NCBI GenBank assembly: GCA_946478635.1
Contig: CAMLCX010000373.1
Coordinates: 1 to 5,229, forward strand
DNA length: 5,229 nt
From: an uncultured Pseudomonadota bacterium
GTDB taxonomy: Bacteria > Desulfobacterota_B > Binatia > UBA9968
Reading direction: 5' to 3'
A program made the translations under genes and the position numbers. Under the pieces are notes generated by a model. The model saw only the letters and a list, made by a program, of their open reading frames with translations. It was not told the origin of the DNA and made no database searches. Within the stretch, counting starts at the first letter, position 1. Each line of letters opens with the position of its first letter. Of this stretch, positions 1-5,229 are shown in pieces.

Positions 1-1520
1 CCGCCCGGATGAGTTCCGGAACCGCAGAGAAATAAATGATCGATGGGGGTGCGATAACGCGACCAACCCGGCACCGGACGCATGAAGAAAATTTGATCCA
101 ACGCCATTTCTGCGTGGTAGACATGACCGCCGGTGAGACCGTAGGTTTGTTCCAAGTCGAGCGGCGTCAAAACCTGACGATGAAGGATCGAATTCTTGAA
201 GCCCGGAGCATGATCTTCGAGGACATTGACAACGACGTCGCCAAGCGCGTCTCTTTGCTCGTTCCAGGTGCTTTCCCTCAGTTGGTAGGGCGCTGACTGC
301 ATCCAAATCGACATGACATGTTTGCCTGCCGGTGCGAGCGATGGGTCCGTAATGGACGGGATGGTTATCTCCAGGAACGGCTGTTTGGAGAAGCGCCCGT
401 ATTTCGCGTCATCGGCAGCGCGCTCGAGATAATCGATGGTCGGGCCGATGTGAATAATTCCGCCGAGCACGGCCGCTTGACTGTTCGAGTTCTTAAACTT
501 CGGCAAATTATCCAAGGCTAAATTGATCTTGGCGACTGTGCCACGCGCGCGGATGTTACGCACCTGGAGCAGGAAGTGTGGGTCGAGGTAGGTGGGGTCA
601 ACGAGTTCAAAGAACGTTCGCTTGACGTCGGCGTTGGATATGATCGTAGATGCGTTGATTTCGTCGCCGCTCTGCAGGATCACTCCGGTTGCCGCTCCGT
701 TCTTGGCTACGATCTTCGCAACTTCGGTTCCCGTTCGGATCTCAGCGCCGAATTGCTGCGCCGCGCGCGCCAACGCCTGCGAGAGATTACCCATGCCGCC
801 CCGGACCAAGCCTGCCGTGCGCAGCGCGCCGTTCGATTCTCCGAGCTGGTGATGCAGCATATTGAAAGCCGTTCCCTGCTGGCGCGGGCCGACAAAAGAA
901 GCGAGCATGCCGCTACCGGCAATCGCGGCTTTGAGCGATTCGTTGTCAAACCACTCATCCAATAAATCGGCCAAGCTCATGGGCAAGATGCGGAGAAATT
1001 CGTACATCTCTTTTTCGCCGAGGCGATGAAACTTCCAACCGATCTTCAAAATCTCGGCCGGATTGAAACTGCCGGGACTGCCCTTGTCAGGAAGCGGCGC
1101 TTTATAGAGAGTTCGAAGGAACGCTGAGAGATTTTTGGCCAGCGCGCAAAACGCCGGATACTTCTGCGCGTCGGCTTTTGAATATCGCTCGATCTCGGCG
1201 GCGGCCATGGCGCCGTCGCGTGAGAGTAGTAGAGAGTTGCCGTCCCGGCTAGGCGCGAAGAGCAAAGGATCCAGCGGTAGCAGCTCGAAGCCGTGCTTCT
1301 TTAAATCGAGATCCGCGACGATTTCACTGGAGAATGAGCCGGCCAAATGAGCGCAAGGCGAGTATTTGAAGCCGGGGAAAATTTCTTCGGTCACGGCGAT
1401 GCCGCCGACCATGGGACGCCGTTCCAGAACCAAGACCTTTTTCCCCGCCTTGGCCAGATAGGCCGCGGTCGTGAGGCCGTTGTGACCGGCGCCGACGATA
1501 AGTGCGTCGTAGTTTGCCAC
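1..1520 (-). CDS. PYROXD2/phytoene-desaturase-like FAD-dependent oxidoreductase, downstream paralogue (3' end cut by the window edge)
   Basis: Reading the minus strand from GTG at 1520 gives 506 open codons with no stop to the window edge. The protein starts VANYDALIVGAGHNG, a Rossmann dinucleotide-binding motif (GAGHNG, residues 10-15), followed by the ribose-binding acidic residue E33 and the GG pair at 39-40. It ends in CGSGTHPG (about 499-506), the start of the C-terminal FAD-contacting motif, so only about 20 residues are missing. This is the architecture of COG1233 flavoproteins (phytoene desaturase, human PYROXD2), which oxidise substrates using FAD; the substrate here is unknown. It aligns end to end with the upstream gene at roughly half identity (my estimate), about 80% over the first 50 residues. 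The GTG is chosen because it reproduces the paralogue's N-terminus. It lies 5 bp after that gene's TAG, so translation is probably coupled. An AAGAGG at 1535-1540 is rather far (14 nt) to be a normal ribosome-binding site. No carotenoid synthesis genes are nearby, so a carotenoid role is not supported. Confidence 0.9.
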   Translation of the reverse strand, partial: MANYDALIVGAGHNGLTTAAYLAKAGKKVLVLERRPMVGGIAVTEEIFPGFKYSPCAHLAGSFSSEIVADLDLKKHGFELLPLDPLLFAPSRDGNSLLLSRDGAMAAAEIERYSKADAQKYPAFCALAKNLSAFLRTLYKAPLPDKGSPGSFNPAEILKIGWKFHRLGEKEMYEFLRILPMSLADLLDEWFDNESLKAAIAGSGMLASFVGPRQQGTAFNMLHHQLGESNGALRTAGLVRGGMGNLSQALARAAQQFGAEIRTGTEVAKIVAKNGAATGVILQSGDEINASTIISNADVKRTFFELVDPTYLDPHFLLQVRNIRARGTVAKINLALDNLPKFKNSNSQAAVLGGIIHIGPTIDYLERAADDAKYGRFSKQPFLEITIPSITDPSLAPAGKHVMSIWMQSAPYQLRESTWNEQRDALGDVVVNVLEDHAPGFKNSILHRQVLTPLDLEQTYGLTGGHVYHAEMALDQIFFMRPVPGWSRYRTPIDHLFLCGSGTHPG

Positions 1521-1525
1521 GCCGT

Positions 1526-3112
1526 CTAGATGAACCTCTTTGTGTCTTTAAGGATTTCCAGCGCCGCCAGGCGTCCGGATGCGGCCATCACGCCGCCGCC
1601 CGGGTGGGTGCAGGCGCCGCACATGTAAAGATTTTTGATCGGCGTGCGGTACTTGGCCCAGCCCGGCACGGGGCGGAGAAAAAAGAGCTGGTCGAGAGTC
1701 AGTTCGCCCTGAAAGATGTTGCCTTCCGTGAGGCCGAACTCTTGTTCCAGATCCCAAGGGGTGACGACTTGGCGGTGGAGAATTATATTTTTGAGATTGG
1801 GCGCGTACTCGCTGAGGGTGTCTATGACCGTGTCGCCGAAGGCCTCGCGCTTCTCCGGCCAGGTGCCATTTTCTAAATGATAGGGCGCGTACTGCACGAA
1901 AATCGACATGACATGTTTTCCCGGCGGCGCCATCGATGGGTCGAGCATGGAAGGAAGAATAATATCCATGTAGGGTCGGCGCGAAAAATCGCCGAATTTT
2001 GCGTCGTCGTAGGCGCGCTCGATGTAATCCAAGCTCGGGCTGATCGAAATCGCGCCGGCCAGGTGTGGCCCCTCTCCGGGCATTGCGGTAAAATTCGGCA
2101 GCGCATCCAAGGCGAGATTGACCTTCGCCGATGAGCCGCGGATCTTAAAATTACTCACTTGCTTGGTGAATTCCGGATCAAGATGTTTGGTATCCATCAG
2201 CTTCAAAAAAGTGCGTTTGGGATCGACGCCCGAGACGATGACATTGGCCTGAATCTCTTCGCCGGATGCGAGCACGACGCCGCGGGCGCGACCGCTTTTC
2301 ACGATCACCTGGTCCACCGGCGCCTGGGTTCTGATCTCCGCGCCGTGATGGCTCGCGGCATCGGCGATCACGCGGCTGATCGTGCCCATGCCGCCGCGGG
2401 CAAAGCCCCAGGAGCGAAAGGCGCCGTCGAGCTCGCCCATGTAATGATGCAGCAGCACATAGGCGGTTCCCGGCGACCGAGGTCCCATAAAGGTGCCGAT
2501 AATGCCGCTTGCCGACATCGTGGCCTTAAGCGCTTCGGTTTCAAACCACTCGTCGAGAAAATCCGCCGAGCTCATGGTCATAAGCTTGGTCAAATCGTAA
2601 AGAAGCTTGTCGCCGAGGCCGTGAAAATGGCTGCCAACCCTGGCGAGACCGAAGAGATCTTTTGGATTCCATGTCGTTGGCTCCGGCGGAATCATGCCGA
2701 GCAGCGGCTTTACGGCCATGGCCATCTGCACCATCAACTGGCCGTACTGCTCGTACGCCTCAGCGTCCGTTGCCGAATGTCTGGCGATCTCGCGTCGCGT
2801 CCGGGCGTGATCGCCGCAGCGAAAAAGGTAATCTCCGCTGGGCAGTGGCGTTAAAGTGCTATCGAGCGGAATGATTTCGAGATCGTATTTAGGCAACTCG
2901 AGCTCACGGATCACTTCCGGACGGAGCAGGCTCACGACGTAGGAACAAACCGAGTATTTAAATCCCGGGTAAATTTCCTCGGTCACCGCGGCGCCGCCCA
3001 AAACATGGCGCTGCTCGAGCACGAGAACCTTTTTACCGGCTTTGGCGAGATAGGCGGCGGTGGTGAGGCCATTGTGGCCCGCACCGATGATAATCGCGTC
3101 GTAGTTGGGCAT
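1526..3112 (-). CDS. PYROXD2/phytoene-desaturase-like FAD-dependent oxidoreductase, upstream paralogue (complete, 528 aa)
   Basis: This complete cytosolic flavoprotein has no signal peptide or obvious membrane segment. The N-terminal FAD-binding fold shows IIIGAGHNG (glycines 10, 12, 15), E33 at the end of the second strand and GG at 39-40, followed by AVTEEIYPGFKYS, which closely resembles the PYROXD2 family. Residues 224-245 or so carry a conserved GARGGMGTIS-like stretch (visible as FARGGMGTIS). The C-terminus has MCGACTHPGGGV (497-508) and then ASGRLAALEIL, the closing FAD-contact helix. Its length matches bacterial COG1233 members; human PYROXD2 is somewhat longer because of its mitochondrial leader. 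Family knowledge supports an FAD-dependent oxidoreductase or desaturase; the substrate is not established even for PYROXD2. ATG at 3112 gives the family-like start MPNYDAIIIG. No Shine-Dalgarno sequence is visible before it, and a putative promoter lies very close, so a short-leader mRNA is possible. It is probably the first gene of a two-gene (or longer) operon with its paralogue. Confidence 0.93.
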   Translation of the reverse strand: MPNYDAIIIGAGHNGLTTAAYLAKAGKKVLVLEQRHVLGGAAVTEEIYPGFKYSVCSYVVSLLRPEVIRELELPKYDLEIIPLDSTLTPLPSGDYLFRCGDHARTRREIARHSATDAEAYEQYGQLMVQMAMAVKPLLGMIPPEPTTWNPKDLFGLARVGSHFHGLGDKLLYDLTKLMTMSSADFLDEWFETEALKATMSASGIIGTFMGPRSPGTAYVLLHHYMGELDGAFRSWGFARGGMGTISRVIADAASHHGAEIRTQAPVDQVIVKSGRARGVVLASGEEIQANVIVSGVDPKRTFLKLMDTKHLDPEFTKQVSNFKIRGSSAKVNLALDALPNFTAMPGEGPHLAGAISISPSLDYIERAYDDAKFGDFSRRPYMDIILPSMLDPSMAPPGKHVMSIFVQYAPYHLENGTWPEKREAFGDTVIDTLSEYAPNLKNIILHRQVVTPWDLEQEFGLTEGNIFQGELTLDQLFFLRPVPGWAKYRTPIKNLYMCGACTHPGGGVMAASGRLAALEILKDTKRFI

Positions 3113-3230
3113 TGCTTAAGGGAGCATATTTGGTAATTTCATGTGCGAAGTCAACGCGGAAGGTGATTTTGCGAAAGCGCAGGAAACTGTACTGCGCGCA
3201 TTCGAAGGCCCCATAACCTGAAATAGTCTA
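3113..3230. promoter_or_regulatory. Divergent intergenic control region between the flavoprotein pair and the GcvT-like gene
   Basis: These 118 bp separate two divergent start codons and must hold the promoters for at least the rightward gene and probably the leftward pair. It is AT-richer at its left end. Two small palindromes lie side by side, TGCGCGCA (3193-3200) and TTCGAA (3201-3206), possible but unproven operator material. For the rightward gene a weak -10-like CATAAC (3212-3217) is present without a convincing -35. Neither start codon has a recognisable Shine-Dalgarno sequence. That the region is regulatory is inferred from gene orientation; specific elements are tentative. Confidence 0.5.
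3126..3154 (-). promoter_or_regulatory. Candidate sigma-70-type promoter for the flavoprotein pair
   Basis: On the minus strand TTGACT (3149-3154) matches the -35 consensus at five of six positions. It is followed after 17 bases by AAATAT (3126-3131), a weak -10 matching three of six. If it is used, transcription would start about 7 nt before the ATG at 3112, giving an almost leaderless mRNA. That would fit the missing Shine-Dalgarno sequence. The weak -10 keeps confidence low. Confidence 0.3.
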
Positions 3231-4442
3231 ATGCCGATCGGGACACCCTTTCATTCGCGAACCGCGGCGCTCTCGGCGAGCCAAAATTGGCGCAATTGGT
3301 CGGGCTACTTCGTCGCGGGCTCTTATGACGTAATGCACGATTATGAGTATCACGCGATTCGTAACTCTGCCGGATTGATCGATGTCACGCCGCTGTTCAA
3401 ATACGAGATTAGGGGCCGCGATGCGCTCAGACTCGTGAACCGAGTCATGACTCGCGACGCGGCAAGGTGCGCGGTAGGACAAGCCCTCTATGGTTGTCTC
3501 TGCGTAGATGATGGGGCTGTGATTCAAGACGGCACTGTGTTTCGCCTTGCGGAAGATCATTTTCGTTTTCACCTGGCTGACCCGAGTCTCCGATGGCTCA
3601 GGTTAAACGCGGTCGGAATGGATGTTTCCATTCAGGAGGTTTCCGAGCAAATCGCCGCGCTGGCGCTTCAGGGACCCAATGCATTCAAAATCCTACAGAG
3701 GATTGTCGATGTGGAGCTGGCTGGGCTCCGTTTTTTTCGCCTGATCAAAGGGAGAATTTTTGACGCGCCCGTTGTCATCTCACGAACCGGCTATACCGGT
3801 GATCTTGGTTATGAGATCTGGCTAAATTCGGATAATGCGGAACGGATCTGGGATGTCCTTTTAGATGAGGGCAGGGACTTTGGGATCAAGCCGGCCGGTA
3901 TTCTCGCGCTCGATGTCGCGCGGCTTGAAGCGGGATTTATTCTTCTCGAAGTTGACTACATCGGCGCGGAGAAGGCATTGATCTCCTCCCAAAAATACTC
4001 TCCGTTCGAGATCGGGCTGGGATGGACCGTTGACCTAAGGAAAGAACACTTCATCGGCGCTGAAGCGTTGCGAAGACTCAATAACGGCGGTCCAAAGCGT
4101 CAGATTGTCGGATTGGATGTAAATTTGCAGGACTACGAAGATCTCTATACGCAGCTAGGGCTGCCGCCGTATTTTCCGCTCGCGGCGTGGCGCGGCAGCG
4201 TACCCGTTTACAAAGACAACCGACAAGTCGGGCACGCGACCACCGGCGCATGGTCGCCGACGCTCAAGAAATACATTGCGCTTGCCACAGTCGAAAGGGA
4301 TTTTAGCCAATCCGGCACGGAACTCGATTTTGAGGTCACCATCGAGCACAAACGAAAAACCGCCAGTGTAAATGTCGTTAAACTGCCGTTCTTCGACCCG
4401 CCGCGCAAACGAGCGTTATTCGCAGCAAGCAAAGGACGCTGA
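3231..4442 (+). CDS. GcvT-family aminomethyltransferase-like protein (stand-alone, 403 aa)
   Basis: This protein is related to the T-protein of the glycine cleavage system, a family that binds tetrahydrofolate and accepts one-carbon units from amine-bound or methylated substrates. The N-terminal GcvT domain spans about residues 40-260. It includes GAVIQDGTVFRL (95-106), where D100 lines up with the conserved folate-site acidic pair although the preceding residue is Gln; SRTGYTGDLGYEIWL (184-198), the hallmark T-protein motif; and LDVARLEAGFILLEVDYIGAE (227-247), the usual LRLEAG segment. The C-terminal barrel (about 285-390) shows VGHATTGAWSPTLKKYIALA and ends PFFDPPRKR. The start is fixed by an in-frame TGA at 3219-3221 and no other start between; TPFHSRTAAL at the N-terminus looks native. 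No Shine-Dalgarno is seen. No gcvH or gcvP lies in the window, so a role outside glycine cleavage (demethylation of another amine or methylated compound, or a folate-binding helper) is more likely than true GcvT. The exact substrate is unknown. Confidence 0.88.
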   Translation: MPIGTPFHSRTAALSASQNWRNWSGYFVAGSYDVMHDYEYHAIRNSAGLIDVTPLFKYEIRGRDALRLVNRVMTRDAARCAVGQALYGCLCVDDGAVIQDGTVFRLAEDHFRFHLADPSLRWLRLNAVGMDVSIQEVSEQIAALALQGPNAFKILQRIVDVELAGLRFFRLIKGRIFDAPVVISRTGYTGDLGYEIWLNSDNAERIWDVLLDEGRDFGIKPAGILALDVARLEAGFILLEVDYIGAEKALISSQKYSPFEIGLGWTVDLRKEHFIGAEALRRLNNGGPKRQIVGLDVNLQDYEDLYTQLGLPPYFPLAAWRGSVPVYKDNRQVGHATTGAWSPTLKKYIALATVERDFSQSGTELDFEVTIEHKRKTASVNVVKLPFFDPPRKRALFAASKGR

Positions 4443-4444
4443 TC

Positions 4445-4482
4445 GGACGCACGGAAAAATTTTTAATGAATAGGACGCACGG
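4445..4482. repeat. Short direct repeat, GGACGCACGG, two copies 28 bp apart
   Basis: The decamer occurs at 4445-4454, in the gap between the convergent genes, and again at 4473-4482, in the last codons of hisF. A shorter GGACGC copy lies at 4434-4439 in the tail of the GcvT-like gene. Between the two decamers lies the palindrome AAAAATTTTT (4455-4464), which contributes to the hisF stop codon. The repeat may be a small slippage duplication; no function is evident. Confidence 0.5.
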
Positions 4483-5224
4483 CGACACCGCGGCCGTGAA
4501 GGTAGTTCTTGCACTCGGCGATGGAATATTCCTGGAAATGAAAGATCGAGGCAGCCAGCGCCGCGCTCGCTCCGCCTTCAGTCAATCCTTGGTAAATGTG
4601 CTCCAGGTTGCCGACGCCGCCTGAGGCGATGACCGGGATTCTCACCCGGTCCGCGATTGCGCGGGTTAGCGCCAAATCATATCCGGCCTTGGTCCCGTCG
4701 CGGTCCATGCTCGTAAGCAGAATCTCCCCAGCGCCGAAACGTGCCATTCTTTCCGCCCAGACGCATGCGTCTATTCCAGTAGGGTTACGCCCGCCGTGCG
4801 TGAATACCTCCCAGTGATCGTCGACACGCTTGGCGTCGATGGCGACGACGATGCACTGGCTGCCGAACATTTCAGCAGACTCTCGCACGAAATCCGGGCG
4901 ATTGACGGCTCCGGTATTGATGGAGACTTTGTCGGCGCCGGCTTGAAGGAGGCTGCGAATGTGGTCCGTACGGTTGATCCCGCCGCCGACTGTGAGTGGC
5001 ATAAAGACTTGTTCGGCGGTCCGGGACACGACATCGAGGATTATGTCCCGGTCTTCGTGGGACGCCGTGATATCGAGAAAGCAAAGTTCATCCGCGCCTT
5101 CGCGGTCGTAAATGCGAGCCGCCTCAACCGGATCTCCGGCATCCCGCAGATTGAGGAACCTGGTCCCTTTGACGACTCGTCCCGCCTTAACATCCAGGCA
5201 CGGAATGATTCGTTTTGTTAACAT
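4463..5224 (-). CDS. hisF: Imidazole glycerol phosphate synthase cyclase subunit HisF (253 aa, complete)
   Basis: HisF pairs with the glutaminase HisH and uses the ammonia it releases to convert PRFAR into imidazole glycerol phosphate and AICAR, the fifth step of histidine synthesis and a link to purine synthesis. The protein is a single (beta/alpha)8 barrel of 253 residues, exactly the length of the Thermotoga maritima enzyme and colinear with it. The catalytic aspartates D11 (IPCLDV) and D130 (VVAIDAKRV) are present, as are the ammonia-gate residues R5, E46, K99 and E167. The phosphate-binding glycines are at 80-82 (TVGGGI) and 202-203 (ASGGVG), and D176 sits in DRDGTK. The ATG at 5224 gives the canonical [11 protein letters not shown] start. 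Only 5 bp of upstream sequence are visible, so its ribosome-binding site and neighbour cannot be seen; a TAA in another frame overlaps the start region (ATGTTAA), which would permit an overlapping upstream gene. It is last in its unit here, facing the GcvT-like gene across 20 bp. Confidence 0.98.
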   Translation of the reverse strand: MLTKRIIPCLDVKAGRVVKGTRFLNLRDAGDPVEAARIYDREGADELCFLDITASHEDRDIILDVVSRTAEQVFMPLTVGGGINRTDHIRSLLQAGADKVSINTGAVNRPDFVRESAEMFGSQCIVVAIDAKRVDDHWEVFTHGGRNPTGIDACVWAERMARFGAGEILLTSMDRDGTKAGYDLALTRAIADRVRIPVIASGGVGNLEHIYQGLTEGGASAALAASIFHFQEYSIAECKNYLHGRGVAVRPIH

Positions 5225-5229
5225 GACCG

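Noticed and set aside
576..965. Plus-strand open frames (also 36-296, 318-521, 1135-1350 and 1502-1876) opposite the flavoprotein pair.
   Set aside because: The minus-strand frame across 1-1520 and 1526-3112 is continuous and shows clear flavoprotein homology; the plus-strand frames are shadows.
2159..2854. A 231-codon plus-strand open frame antisense to the upstream flavoprotein.
   Set aside because: It lies wholly inside a well-conserved gene, and its translation shows no family motif and a low-complexity His/Ala/Gly/Arg-rich composition typical of antisense frames in GC-rich genes.
1..3112. Carotenoid biosynthesis (CrtI-type phytoene desaturases).
   Set aside because: The proteins resemble the PYROXD2 branch more closely in their N-terminal signatures, and no crtB, crtE or other carotenoid genes are present.
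3228..3572. A 114-codon minus-strand frame overlapping the start of the GcvT-like gene.
   Set aside because: It covers the conserved N-terminal coding region of the GcvT-like protein and has no recognisable features of its own.
4478..4498. An inverted repeat CACGGC/GCCGTG with a 9-nt loop near the end of hisF, considered as an intrinsic terminator.
   Set aside because: The stem is only 6 bp, lies inside the coding sequence, and the T-run (ATTTTT) is well over 10 nt beyond it rather than directly after it.
4796..5221. A 141-codon plus-strand open frame opposite hisF.
   Set aside because: hisF is unambiguous with all catalytic residues; the antisense translation matches nothing I recognise.
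1..5229. CRISPR arrays, tRNA or rRNA genes, transposases and phage or toxin-antitoxin genes.
   Set aside because: No repeat array, RNA gene signature or mobile-element protein was seen; nearly all bases are occupied by four ordinary enzyme genes.

Overview
The window holds four protein-coding genes and almost no spare DNA. Its moderately GC-rich sequence, dense packing, GTG start and enzyme repertoire suggest a free-living bacterium. Soil or environmental lineages such as Deltaproteobacteria-like, Binatota-like or Rokubacteria-like groups would fit, but that placement is a guess from the protein families. There is no phylogenetic marker here that I can analyse properly.

Layout. Positions 1-1520 (minus strand) hold a FAD-dependent oxidoreductase of the PYROXD2 / phytoene-desaturase-like family (COG1233 type). 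It starts with GTG and runs off the left edge, lacking only about its last 20 residues. Five bases upstream of it, on the same strand, is a complete paralogue (1526-3112, 528 aa). The two form a tandem duplicated pair, probably one transcription unit read right to left. A 118-bp spacer (3113-3230) separates this pair from a divergent plus-strand gene (3231-4442, 403 aa) for a stand-alone GcvT-family, folate-dependent aminomethyltransferase-like protein. That gene converges, across only 20 bp, on hisF (4463-5224, minus strand), the cyclase subunit of imidazole glycerol phosphate synthase. HisF is complete, with every catalytic and ammonia-gate residue I could check in place.

How the genes may work together. 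HisF belongs to histidine biosynthesis and is probably the last gene of a his cluster lying to the right of the window; it has no evident link to the others. The two flavoproteins and the GcvT-like protein share a divergent control region. They could act on related amine or one-carbon substrates, but nothing in the sequence proves this. I saw no RNA genes, CRISPR array, insertion sequence or phage genes, and no clearly novel system. The most notable features are the tandem flavoenzyme pair, whose ends are conserved and whose substrate-side region has diverged, and its divergent GcvT-like neighbour.
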